Notes under the pieces: model-generated
Told to the model about the DNA's origin: nothing
Seen by the model: only the letters and a program-made list of their open reading frames with translations
Database searches by the model: none
Shown: piece after piece, positions 32,863 to 40,762 of the stretch
Layout: every line of letters starts with the position of its first letter
Position numbering within the stretch: position 1 is the first letter of the stretch
Assembly: GCF_014198605.1 (NCBI RefSeq)
Contig: NZ_JACIHU010000006.1
Origin: Rhizobium etli_C
GTDB taxonomy: Bacteria > Pseudomonadota > Alphaproteobacteria > Rhizobiales > Rhizobiaceae
Reading direction: 5' to 3' (one strand)
DNA length: 64,000 nt
Program-made: the position numbers and the translations under genes

Positions 32863-34185
32863 TTAATTGGCGGATTGGAAATCGCGAAGCTGCTCGTTGC
32901 CGCGCGCGACAACGGAATCAAGCGCTTCCTTCGCGGTCTTCTTGCCGCCCATCAGTGCCGCGAATTCATCATCGATGATGCCGCGAACCTGGACGTAATT
33001 GCCGAAGCGGATACCCTTGGAATTTTCGGTCGGCGTGACCCGCGTCAACTGCTTGATGCCGACATCTGCGCCAGGATTCTTTTCATAAAATCCCTGCTCC
33101 TGGCTCAGCTTGTAGGCAGCCTCGGTGATCGGCAGATAGCCTGAGAACTGATGCCAGTCGGCCTGAACTTCCGGCTTCTGCAGATAGGTGTAGAACTTTG
33201 CGACACCCTTATATTCTTCCTCCGGACGACCCTTCAGCGTCCAAAGCGTGGCGCCGCCGATGATCGAATTGAGCGGCTGCGCGATGACGTCGTCATAATA
33301 GGGAAGCGGTGCAAAGCCGACCTTGAAATTTTTGGCATTGTTGATGACGCCGGCACGGCCGGCCGACGAGTTCATATACATCGCGCATTCCTGCGAATAG
33401 AACATCGGAGGGGCATTATCGCCGCCCACAGGTCCGCCGAATTTGAAGAGGCCTTCATCCTGCCACTTCTTCAGGTTCCCCCAGTGGCGGATCGTCAGAT
33501 CGTTGTTGAAGGTAAATTCCGCGTCCAGGCCGCCGAAGCCGTTTGCCTTGGTGGAGTAAGGCTTGTCGTGCAGGGCGTTGAGATTTTCGGTTTGCACCCA
33601 CGAGATCCAGCCGCTTGTAAACCCGCATTTGGCAGCGCCGGACTTCATGATTGTGCGCGAGAAGGCTTCCACGTCGGCCCAGGTTTTCGGCGGCGTCTCC
33701 GGATCAAGCCCGGCTTTCTTGAACACGTCCTTGTTGTAATACAGGATCGGCGTGGAGGAGTTGAAAGGCAGAGACAAGACATTGCCGCTGGTGTCCGAGT
33801 AGTAGCCCACAACAGGCGCAATGAACTTGTTTTGATCCCACGGTTCGCCTTCATCCTTCATCAACTGGTACACCGGATAAATGGCGCCTTGGGCCGCCAT
33901 CATGGTGCCGGTGCCGACTTCATACACCTGGACGATGGCGGGCTGCTGGTTGGCCCGGAAGGCAGCGATGGCGCCCGTCAGCGTCTCATCGTAATTGCCC
34001 TTGAAAACCGGAACGATTTCATAATCGGACTGAGACGCGTTGAACCCCTTGGCGATTTGCTCCAGCTTCGCGCCGTTCTCGCCACCCATTGCATGCCACC
34101 ACTGGATCTTCGTGGCGGCCATTGCTGGCGCAGACAACGACAGGCTGGTCAGTCCGGCGGTCAGGAAAAAAGCGATCTTATTCAT
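32863..34185 (-). CDS. ugpB: Glycerol-3-phosphate binding protein UgpB
   Basis: A 440-residue periplasmic binding protein with a signal peptide (MNKIAFFLTAGLTSLSLSAPAMAA, cleavage near residue 24). The mature start TKIQWWHAMGGENGAKLEQIAKGFNASQSDYEIVPVFKGNYDETL is characteristic of UgpB. Later stretches YYNKDVFKKAGLDPE and WISWVQTENLNALHDKPY also fit. The start 34185 is chosen over an in-frame codon 12 bases upstream because GGGAGTG is well spaced. It is the first gene of the ugp operon, 88 bases from the nearer operator palindrome. Confidence 0.92.
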   Translation of the reverse strand: MNKIAFFLTAGLTSLSLSAPAMAATKIQWWHAMGGENGAKLEQIAKGFNASQSDYEIVPVFKGNYDETLTGAIAAFRANQQPAIVQVYEVGTGTMMAAQGAIYPVYQLMKDEGEPWDQNKFIAPVVGYYSDTSGNVLSLPFNSSTPILYYNKDVFKKAGLDPETPPKTWADVEAFSRTIMKSGAAKCGFTSGWISWVQTENLNALHDKPYSTKANGFGGLDAEFTFNNDLTIRHWGNLKKWQDEGLFKFGGPVGGDNAPPMFYSQECAMYMNSSAGRAGVINNAKNFKVGFAPLPYYDDVIAQPLNSIIGGATLWTLKGRPEEEYKGVAKFYTYLQKPEVQADWHQFSGYLPITEAAYKLSQEQGFYEKNPGADVGIKQLTRVTPTENSKGIRFGNYVQVRGIIDDEFAALMGGKKTAKEALDSVVARGNEQLRDFQSAN

Positions 34186-34272
34186 GGTCACTCCCACTTT
34201 CTCTCGGTCCGCAGCCTCCCGCTCCAGACGCGCGGCAATGGTAGCAGCGGAGTTTCACATTGCAATAACGGA

Positions 34273-34288
34273 ATGTTCAAATGAACAT
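34273..34288. promoter_or_regulatory. Operator-like palindrome upstream of ugpB, proximal copy
   Basis: ATGTTCA-AA-TGAACAT has perfect 7-bp arms. The TGTTC/GAACA arms resemble GlpR/DeoR sites of enterics, with a spacer two bases shorter. A second, near-identical copy lies 115 bp further upstream. The DeoR-type gene in the same operon is the likely binder. Confidence 0.65.
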
Positions 34289-34387
34289 GTCGAGTGCTGC
34301 CACACTGAGCGCGGAACGGCTTCTCAGTGTCATAGCGTGATCGGCATGGCCAGCATTCGCCGTCAGCCGCTCGAATGCACAGATACA

Positions 34388-34403
34388 ATGTTCAAATGAA
34401 CGT
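34388..34403. promoter_or_regulatory. Operator-like palindrome upstream of ugpB, distal copy
   Basis: ATGTTCAAATGAACGT differs from the proximal copy by one base (A to G near the right end). The centre-to-centre distance is 115 bp, close to 11 helical turns, which would allow repression by looping. Between the copies no gene is seen. Confidence 0.6.
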
Positions 34404-34404
34404 C

Positions 34405-34625
34405 TTGTGTCAGTTGGCGCAAAAATATCATTTCTGTCGGGGGCGCAGAAATTTCCCGCAGCAACGAGGGCTGGCCCCGCGTCAAGACAAGACGGCCGGC
34501 GACCTATACGCGTTCAAATAAGCGGCACGGCTCCCAAGCCCTCATCGCCGCATCGAGGACGGCCTCACGGCGGGCCGGATGTGCGCGGCTGATGCCAATG
34601 ACCTCCAGAAAACCCAAACCACGCC
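34405..34625. other. Intergenic region with a possible coding remnant
   Basis: On the minus strand a frame without a start codon runs from inside the end of the RraA-like gene to a stop near 34507. It reads GLGFLEVIGISRAHPARREA, then VLDAAMRAWEPCRLFERV, which looks protein-like and may be the tail of a deleted gene. I cannot assign it to a family. Nothing else is seen here. Confidence 0.25.
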
Positions 34626-35348
34626 TCAGACGGCTTGAACACGGGCTTTGCGCCACGCCGCAAACCGCTCGAGCGTTTCTTTGTTGGGCGGGTAGACGCC
34701 GAGTGTTGGCTTGCCGGATTCGATCTCCTGCTTCAGGAACTCCTCCTGCTCCTCCATCGCGACGGCATCATCGGCGATTTCGCCTACATATTCCCGAGGA
34801 ATGATGATAACGGCCTCGCTGTCTCCGAAAACGATGTCGTCCGGGTAGACCGCAACGCCGCCGCAGGCAATCGGCTGGTTCATATCCGATGCGTGATGGG
34901 CAACCAGATTGGCGGGCGCCGCAGGACCCAGGCAATAGGTGGGAAGCCCGAGCTGGGCGATATCGGCGGTGTCGCGAACGCCTCCGTCGAGCACGAGACC
35001 GGCGCAGCCGCGATAGACAAGGCGACGAGCCAGTACCGCGCCAATGCCGGCGATCTCGGCGATCGAGCGGCAGTCGAACACGAGCACGTGGCCTTCCGGT
35101 ATGGTGTCGATCGCCTTGCGCTGCTGGTTCGACGGATCGGAACTATAGGTCGAACCGTCGATATCCTCGCGGGCCGGAATATAACGGACGGTGACGGCCG
35201 GACCGATCATCGGTTTTTCGGTGGCCGCGAGCGGCCGCACGCCGCGAACAGCGGTGTTCCTCAGCCCCCGCTTCAGCAGCAAACTGCTGAGACTCGCCGA
35301 GTTCGTCTGCAAAAGTTTGGCATAAACCGATGGGTCCAAAGCGGTCAT
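34626..35348 (-). CDS. RraA-like / HMG-aldolase family protein
   Basis: A 240-residue protein of the RraA/4-hydroxy-4-methyl-2-oxoglutarate aldolase fold. Key stretches are IGPAVTVRYIPAREDID, GHVLVFDCRSIAEIAGIGAVLARRLVYRGCAGLVLDGGVRDTADIAQLGLPTYCLG and GGVAVYPDDIVFGDSEAVIIIPREYV. In aldolases of this fold the GG-RD motif (here GGVRDT) and the D-GV-VIP segment form the metal/substrate site; both are intact, so an enzymatic lyase or decarboxylase role is more likely than RNase E inhibition. The start 35348 (MTALDPSVYAKLL) has a well-spaced GGGAGGG. It lies 72 bases downstream of the IclR gene and probably acts on a compound taken up by the divergent importer. Confidence 0.8.
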   Translation of the reverse strand: MTALDPSVYAKLLQTNSASLSSLLLKRGLRNTAVRGVRPLAATEKPMIGPAVTVRYIPAREDIDGSTYSSDPSNQQRKAIDTIPEGHVLVFDCRSIAEIAGIGAVLARRLVYRGCAGLVLDGGVRDTADIAQLGLPTYCLGPAAPANLVAHHASDMNQPIACGGVAVYPDDIVFGDSEAVIIIPREYVGEIADDAVAMEEQEEFLKQEIESGKPTLGVYPPNKETLERFAAWRKARVQAV

Positions 35349-35396
35349 GAGATCCCTCCCCTTGTTCGGCGGAAGATCTACCATATCAAAGTAATT

Positions 35397-35411
35397 GTTC
35401 AATAGTGGATT
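35397..35411. promoter_or_regulatory. Possible second IclR box upstream of the RraA-like gene
   Basis: GTTCAATAGTGGATT shares about two thirds of its positions with the better palindrome at 36216-36230, including the TTC and GGA/AGA arms. It lies 49 bases before the RraA-like start, in the short gap after iclR. Weak by itself. Confidence 0.3.
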
Positions 35412-35420
35412 TATAGTTTC

Positions 35421-36206
35421 TTATTTGGACAGCGGATGGAGCCCATTGATGGTTTTCGTCAGCGTGGCAGCCGCCTCCAGAACCTCGCGCCGGATCGACC
35501 GAGCCCGATCCGGTGTTGCCTCTCCAATGAACGGGACGCTGACGGTGGCGATCAGACGACCTTGATCATCGAATACCGGCGCGGCGAAGGCGCGCAAGCC
35601 GAGGTTGGATTCCTGATTGTCCTCAGCGTATCCGTTGCGGCGAATTTCCACCAGCGCCTCTTTCAGCGCCTCCGGATCAGTGATCGTGTAGGGCGTCTTG
35701 GCCTCCAGCCCGCCGGCGCAGTAAGCTTCGGTTTCGCTATAGTCCGAATAGGCCAGAGCAAGCTTGCCCGCTGCGCCGACGTGCTTGCGCGAGCGCGCGC
35801 CGACCTTGATAAACAATGCATAATCGCCGGGACTCGAGGCGGCGAATATCGTCATCATTTCATGCCCCTCGGGCACCGCCAGCTTGAAGGATTCCATTAT
35901 CCGCTCCGCCGCCGCCGCAAGAATTGGCCTTGCCGCCTCGATGAGCGTCACCCGATCGGCACCGGGCGATATCCGCCGGGCAAGCTCGACGAATTTCGGC
36001 CCCAGTTCGTAGGAGGCTCCGCCATTGACCCGCGCGACCAGGCCATGCGCAGTCAGCGAATTCAGAATGCGGTAGACCGTCGAGCGGGGCACACGCAGCT
36101 GATCGACCAGAGCCCCAAGGGAAATGCCCGTTTTCGCATCGGCCACCGCCTCAAGCAGATGCGCCGTCTTTTCCACCACGGGAGAACCATGCTTCGGTTC
36201 ATTCAT
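35421..36206 (-). CDS. IclR-family transcriptional regulator
   Basis: A 261-residue regulator. The N-terminal winged helix (VVEKTAHLLEAVADAKTGISLGALVDQLRVPRSTVYRILNSLTAHGLVARV) is followed by the IclR effector domain (AAAERIMESFKLAVPEGHEMMTIF, GARSRKHVGAAGKLALA, EIRRNGYAEDNQESNLGLRAFAAPVFDDQGRLIATVSVPF). Two starts nine bases apart are possible; 36206 is used because GGAA is too close to the ATG at 36215. It is divergent from a five-gene ABC importer and upstream of the RraA-like gene. It probably regulates both in response to a small organic acid or peptide-like ligand. Confidence 0.88.
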   Translation of the reverse strand: MNEPKHGSPVVEKTAHLLEAVADAKTGISLGALVDQLRVPRSTVYRILNSLTAHGLVARVNGGASYELGPKFVELARRISPGADRVTLIEAARPILAAAAERIMESFKLAVPEGHEMMTIFAASSPGDYALFIKVGARSRKHVGAAGKLALAYSDYSETEAYCAGGLEAKTPYTITDPEALKEALVEIRRNGYAEDNQESNLGLRAFAAPVFDDQGRLIATVSVPFIGEATPDRARSIRREVLEAAATLTKTINGLHPLSK

Positions 36207-36215
36207 GAAATTCAT

Positions 36216-36230
36216 ATTCCATTATAGAAT
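36216..36230. promoter_or_regulatory. IclR-type operator palindrome with embedded TATAAT
   Basis: ATTCCATTATAGAAT is a 15-bp near-perfect palindrome (ATTC-AT-AT-GAAT), the size and form usual for IclR boxes. On the minus strand it contains a perfect TATAAT (36221-36226), so binding would cover the -10 box of iclR itself. The predicted transcript would then start within about 10 bases of the iclR start codon. Confidence 0.55.
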
Positions 36231-36409
36231 TAATCTTCTTGACTTGCCCGGCGTTGACAACCATCTTGTCCACCGCAAGTGTCGTATTTGACACTACGCG
36301 CTTGCGGGAGGAAGTAAAGCCGATAGAGCGCCGAACAGGTCCTGCGCAGCCGGAACGGTTGCCGCGAACTGGATGCCGGCGCGCGGGCTCGGAACGGGAG
36401 GAGGCTTTC

Positions 36410-37927
36410 ATGGCGATAAGGACTATCCACGCATTGGGCATCGGGCTGGCAATCTCCTTGGCGGCGAGCGTCGCAATGCCCGCCTACGCTGCCGAGGACA
36501 AGCTGACGGTTGTGGTGACGGACGAACCGAAGTCGGTGGATCCCTGCGACACCGACCTTTCGGGAAACTCCCGCATCCTGCACAACAATATCACTGAGGC
36601 GCTGGTCAATCTCAGCCCGCAGGACGGATCGGTCGTTCCAAGTCTGGCCACCGGCTGGCGACAGGTCGATGAGCTGACCTGGGAGTTCAAGCTGCGCGAG
36701 GGCGTGAGGTTCCATGACGGCAAGCCGTTCGATTCCAACGCAGTCGTCGCCGCCGTCAAGCGGGCTCAAGACCCGGCATTGGCGTGCGAAGTCGGACTGG
36801 CCACCTTGAAGGGCGTCAAGCTCAACGCACAGGCCGCCGATCCGACGACCGTCCTCATCAAAACCGACGTCGTCGAGCCGATCCTGCCGAACAAGATGTC
36901 TGCCGTCGACATTGGTTCACCGGCGACCCCGAACGACGGCAAGACGCGCAGCCCGGCCGGAACGGGGCCTTACAAGCTGGAAGCATGGACGCCAGGCCAG
37001 TCCGTCACGCTCACGGCCTATGAAGGCTATTGGGGCGATAAGCCGGCGGTCAAAAACGCGACGATCATCTGGCGTGCCGAATCCGCCGTTCGTGCGGCAA
37101 TGGTGGAGACCGGCGAAGCGCAGATCGCCTATGAGATTGCGCCGCAGGACGGCACGACCGAACAGGACCAGGCCTTTCCGAACGCTGAAACTTCGCTGTT
37201 GAGGATCGATGCCCAGGTCCCACCACTGAACGACAAACGCGTGCGCGAAGCGCTCAATCTCGCCATCGACCGGGACGGCCTCGTCGGAACCATTTTCCAT
37301 GGGGACGCCCAGAAGGCGATGCAGGTCGTGCCGCCTTCCGTGTTCGGCTTCAATCCCGACATTCCCGTCTGGACCTATGATCCGGAAAAGGCGAAGTCGC
37401 TGCTTGCTGCTGCCAAGGCCGATGGCGTGCCGGTCGATAAGGAGATCGTCATCTACGGTCGCATCGGCATCTATCCCAACTCCTCCGAAAGCCTGGAGGC
37501 CGTTCAGGCGATGCTCGCGGACGCCGGTTTCAATGCGCGGCTTGAAATGCTCGAGACCAGCCCGTGGCTGAAACGGCTCCTGAAGCCGTGGGACAAGGAT
37601 CGTCAGCCGTCCATCCTGCAGACGCAGATCGACAATGCCGAGGGGGACGCCGTGTTCACTCTGCCCAACCGCTTCACCACCGACGGCAATCAGGCGACAA
37701 TCGCAGACCCCAAGCTCGACAAGCTGATCGCCGATGGTTCGAAGGCAACCGGCGACGAGCGCAAGACGCTGTTCCAGGAAGCATTCCGATACATCGCCGT
37801 CGATGCGGTCAATATCGCGCCGCTCTTCCATATGGTCTCGATTGCCCGCGTCGCAAAAGACGTGAACTACACCCCCGATGTGCAGGCCGGCAACGAGATC
37901 AAGCTGAAGTCGATCAGCTATCGCTGA
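36410..37927 (+). CDS. Peptide/opine-type ABC importer binding protein (family 5)
   Basis: A 505-residue SBP_bac_5 (DppA/OppA-like) protein. The signal peptide MAIRTIHALGIGLAISLAASVAMPAYAA ends near residue 28. The mature protein shows DEPKSVDPCDTDLSGNSRILHNNITEALVNLSPQDG, ELTWEFKLREGVRFHDGKPFDSNAVVAAVKRAQ and ALNLAIDRDGLVGTIFHG, the family's hallmarks. GGAGGAGG lies six to eight bases before ATG 36410; the frame is open further upstream without protein-like sequence. It is the first gene of a five-gene importer. The ligand is unknown: peptides, opines, nickel chelates and oligosaccharides are all seen in the family. Confidence 0.9.
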   Translation: MAIRTIHALGIGLAISLAASVAMPAYAAEDKLTVVVTDEPKSVDPCDTDLSGNSRILHNNITEALVNLSPQDGSVVPSLATGWRQVDELTWEFKLREGVRFHDGKPFDSNAVVAAVKRAQDPALACEVGLATLKGVKLNAQAADPTTVLIKTDVVEPILPNKMSAVDIGSPATPNDGKTRSPAGTGPYKLEAWTPGQSVTLTAYEGYWGDKPAVKNATIIWRAESAVRAAMVETGEAQIAYEIAPQDGTTEQDQAFPNAETSLLRIDAQVPPLNDKRVREALNLAIDRDGLVGTIFHGDAQKAMQVVPPSVFGFNPDIPVWTYDPEKAKSLLAAAKADGVPVDKEIVIYGRIGIYPNSSESLEAVQAMLADAGFNARLEMLETSPWLKRLLKPWDKDRQPSILQTQIDNAEGDAVFTLPNRFTTDGNQATIADPKLDKLIADGSKATGDERKTLFQEAFRYIAVDAVNIAPLFHMVSIARVAKDVNYTPDVQAGNEIKLKSISYR

Positions 37928-37956
37928 TCGTAACCTCTGTCGCCTGAGGAGAGCGG

Positions 37957-38877
37957 ATGTCCCTCACCTATTTCCTGAGACGTGCAGCCTTCGCGGCGCT
38001 GGCGCTTGCGGCGCTGATGACGTCCGCTTTCTTCCTGGTGCGGCTGACGGGTGATCCCGTCAATCTCTATCTGCCTGTCGACGCCTCGGATGCGGCGCGC
38101 GAAGCCATGCGGGCCCGCCTTGGGCTCGATCGTTCGTTGCTCGCCCAGTTCTTCGATTGGGCCTGGGATATGCTCAGCCTCGATTTCGGGATGTCCCTCT
38201 GGCACCATCGCCCAGCCATGGAGGTGGTGCTGGAAGCGCTGCCGAATACATTGGCGCTCGGCGCCATCGCCTTGGCGCTCGCCTTTGCCGCCGCGATCGT
38301 CGTCGGCTCGATTGCGGCGGTGAATGCCGGTGGCTGGGTTGACCGGGGCGTCAATCTCCTGTCGCAGGCCGCCGCCAGCGTACCCGATTTCTGGCTCGGC
38401 CTGATGGGCGTGCTTCTGTTTGCCGTCACCTTCCGAATTCTGCCGACGTCGGGCTTCGGCGGTCCCGTCTACTGGGTGTTGCCGGTCGCCTGCCTGTTTG
38501 CCCGACCTTTCGGAACGCTGGTGCAGATCATCCGCGGCTCGATGATCGAAGCGCTGAACGCAACATTCGTCCGCACGGCCCGCGCCAAGGGTGCCCGTGA
38601 TGGACGCGTCACCTTCGTGCACGCGCTTCGCAACGCGCTCCTTCCGGCGGTCACAGTGACCGGCGATCTCGCCGCGCAGTTCGCCGGCGGCGGCGGTGTC
38701 GTCGAAGTGGTCTTCGGCTTTCCTGGCATCGGCAAACTTCTGATCGACGGCATCCTGAAACGCGATTTCGCGATCGTTCAGGCATCGATCTTTGCCGTCG
38801 CCGTCGTCATCTTCTTCATCAACATCCTGATCGACATGCTCTATGCCTCGATCGATCCGCGCGTGAGGGTCGAATGA
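37957..38877 (+). CDS. Peptide-type ABC importer permease (DppB/OppB type)
   Basis: A 306-residue permease: an N-terminal membrane helix, a periplasmic stretch (TGDPVNLYLPVDASDAAREAMRARLGLDRSLLAQFFDW), then five helices. The EAA-like loop is MIEALNATFVRTARAKGARDGRVTFVHALRNALLP and the C terminus YASIDPRVRVE is a typical DppB ending. It overlaps the next gene in ATGA. It lies 29 bases after the binding-protein gene. Confidence 0.9.
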   Translation: MSLTYFLRRAAFAALALAALMTSAFFLVRLTGDPVNLYLPVDASDAAREAMRARLGLDRSLLAQFFDWAWDMLSLDFGMSLWHHRPAMEVVLEALPNTLALGAIALALAFAAAIVVGSIAAVNAGGWVDRGVNLLSQAAASVPDFWLGLMGVLLFAVTFRILPTSGFGGPVYWVLPVACLFARPFGTLVQIIRGSMIEALNATFVRTARAKGARDGRVTFVHALRNALLPAVTVTGDLAAQFAGGGGVVEVVFGFPGIGKLLIDGILKRDFAIVQASIFAVAVVIFFINILIDMLYASIDPRVRVE

Positions 38878-39791
38878 CCGACACATCCGCCGAGTTCCTC
38901 CCCGCCCGAGAGCGCCGCGGCCGGCGCATCCTGTGGCTCATGCGGGCGCTTTCGGGTGACCCGATGGCGGTGGCGGCAACCATCTGGCTGCTGATTGCCG
39001 TTCTTGCCATTGCCGCCGACAGCCTTTCACTGCTCGGCGAGAACCGCATCTCGCTCAAGGCACGCAACCTGCCGCCGTTCAGCTTCGGGCAGTCCTGGAC
39101 CTTGTGGCTGGGCGCCGATGCGCTCGGGCGCCCTCTCCTCGTCCGTCTCATCGAGGCGGCATCGACGACGATCGGGATCGCTCTCGTCACGGTGTTGACG
39201 AGCCTGGCCGGTGGGACACTGCTCGGCGTCGTCGCCGGCTATTTCGGCGGCTTCGTCGGCAGCCTCATCATGCGGATCTGCGACATTATCCTCGGCTTCC
39301 CGACGCTGCTGGTGGCCTTGTTCGGCCTCTATCTATTCGGCCCGAGCGTCAACAACCTCGTGATCGTGCTCGCCGTGACCCGCATGCCGGCCTATATCCG
39401 CGTTGCAAGAGCCGAAACACTGGAGGTCCGCGAGAGGCTTTTCGTCGATGCGGCGCGCGTCTTCGGCGGTGGACCAGTCTGGATCCTGCGCACGCACATT
39501 CTCCCGAGCGTCGCGCCGACAATGCTGACGCTCGCCTCCGTCAATCTTGCCATGGTCATGCTGTTCGAATCCGGGCTCAGCTATCTCGGACTTGGCATTC
39601 AGCCGCCTTCGGTAAGCTGGGGCCTGATGGTCGCGCAGGGCCAGGGCTACCTGTCCTCCGCCTGGTGGCTCAGCTTCTTCCCCGGCCTCGCCGTCATGTT
39701 CACCACCATGTCCTTCAACCTTCTCGCCAACTGGTTCCGGATCGTCAATGATCCGTCGCAGCACTGGCGGCTCATGAGCCGGAGGCGCTGA
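38874..39791 (+). CDS. Peptide-type ABC importer permease (DppC/OppC type)
   Basis: A 305-residue permease with an N-terminal cytoplasmic/OppC_N segment and six helices. The family signatures LGADALGRPLLVRLIEAA, ETLEVRERLFVDAARVFGGGPVWILRTHILPS and LSYLGLGIQPPSVSWGLMVAQGQ are present. The ATG overlaps the upstream stop and the stop overlaps the ATPase start, so the whole operon is translationally coupled. Confidence 0.9.
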   Translation: MTDTSAEFLPARERRGRRILWLMRALSGDPMAVAATIWLLIAVLAIAADSLSLLGENRISLKARNLPPFSFGQSWTLWLGADALGRPLLVRLIEAASTTIGIALVTVLTSLAGGTLLGVVAGYFGGFVGSLIMRICDIILGFPTLLVALFGLYLFGPSVNNLVIVLAVTRMPAYIRVARAETLEVRERLFVDAARVFGGGPVWILRTHILPSVAPTMLTLASVNLAMVMLFESGLSYLGLGIQPPSVSWGLMVAQGQGYLSSAWWLSFFPGLAVMFTTMSFNLLANWFRIVNDPSQHWRLMSRRR

Positions 39792-40762
39792 TGGCCCTTC
39801 TCGACGTCAAGGACCTTCAGGTCAGCTTCGACACCGCTGCCGGCCGCATCCTCGCCCTCAACGGCGTCTCCTTCTCGCTTGAGCGCGGCGAGGTTCTGGC
39901 GCTTCTGGGAGAAAGCGGCTCGGGAAAGTCGGTGACCGCCTCAGCCATCATGGATCTCGTTCCCAACCCGCCTGGCGCGATCGACCGCGGCTCCATCCGC
40001 TTCGAGGGCACCGAGTTGCTGCAACTTCCGCGGAACGCGCGGCGTGATCTCTGCGGCGACCGCATCGCGCTGATCTTTCAGGACGCGCTGGCGTCGCTCA
40101 ATCCGGTCTATCCGGTCGGCTGGCAGATCGCCGAGATGTTCCGCATCCATGGGCGCAAGCCGGAAGGCGGTGTGAAAAATGCGGTGATCGACCTGCTGAC
40201 GGCGATCGGCATTCCCGACCCCGAACGGCGCGCCAGGCAATATCCGCACGAGTTTTCGGGCGGCATGCGCCAGCGCATCATGATCGCCATGGCCGTGGCG
40301 CTCGAACCGGATATCATCATTGCCGACGAGCCGACGACGGCGCTCGACGTTACGATCCAGGCGCAGGTCGTCGAGCTGCTCCGCACGATCCGCGGCCGCA
40401 GCAATGCCGGCATGATCTTCATCACCCATGATCTCGGCGTGGTGGCCGAGCTCGCAGACCGTGTCGCGGTCATGTATGCCGGCCGCATCGTCGAAACCGC
40501 AAATGTTTTCGAACTCTTCGAGGATGCCCGGCATCCTTACAGCGTCGGGCTGCTTGCCTCGCAGCCGCCCATAGACACCGACGAGGACGAACTGATCCCG
40601 ATCCCCGGCTCGGCCCCCAATCCTGTCGCCCTGCCGTCCGGCTGCGCCTTCAGGACACGCTGTCCGCGCGCCGAGGGCGTCTGCGCCGAGCTGGCGCCTC
40701 GTCTTGAAACCGTGGGTCCAAGCCGCCAGGCTGCCTGCCACTTCCCGGTAGTGCCAGCATGA
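39791..40762 (+). CDS. Peptide-type ABC importer ATPase (DppD type)
   Basis: A 323-residue ATPase. Walker A GESGSGKSVT, Q-loop IFQDALASLNPVYPVG, signature FSGGMRQRIMIAMA, Walker B IIIADEPTTALD and switch ITHDLGVV are all intact. The C-terminal oligopeptide-transporter domain has PGSAPNPVALPSGCAFRTRCPRAEGVC, whose cysteines bind an iron-sulfur cluster in related proteins. It pairs with the DppF-type protein encoded next. Confidence 0.92.
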   Translation: MALLDVKDLQVSFDTAAGRILALNGVSFSLERGEVLALLGESGSGKSVTASAIMDLVPNPPGAIDRGSIRFEGTELLQLPRNARRDLCGDRIALIFQDALASLNPVYPVGWQIAEMFRIHGRKPEGGVKNAVIDLLTAIGIPDPERRARQYPHEFSGGMRQRIMIAMAVALEPDIIIADEPTTALDVTIQAQVVELLRTIRGRSNAGMIFITHDLGVVAELADRVAVMYAGRIVETANVFELFEDARHPYSVGLLASQPPIDTDEDELIPIPGSAPNPVALPSGCAFRTRCPRAEGVCAELAPRLETVGPSRQAACHFPVVPA

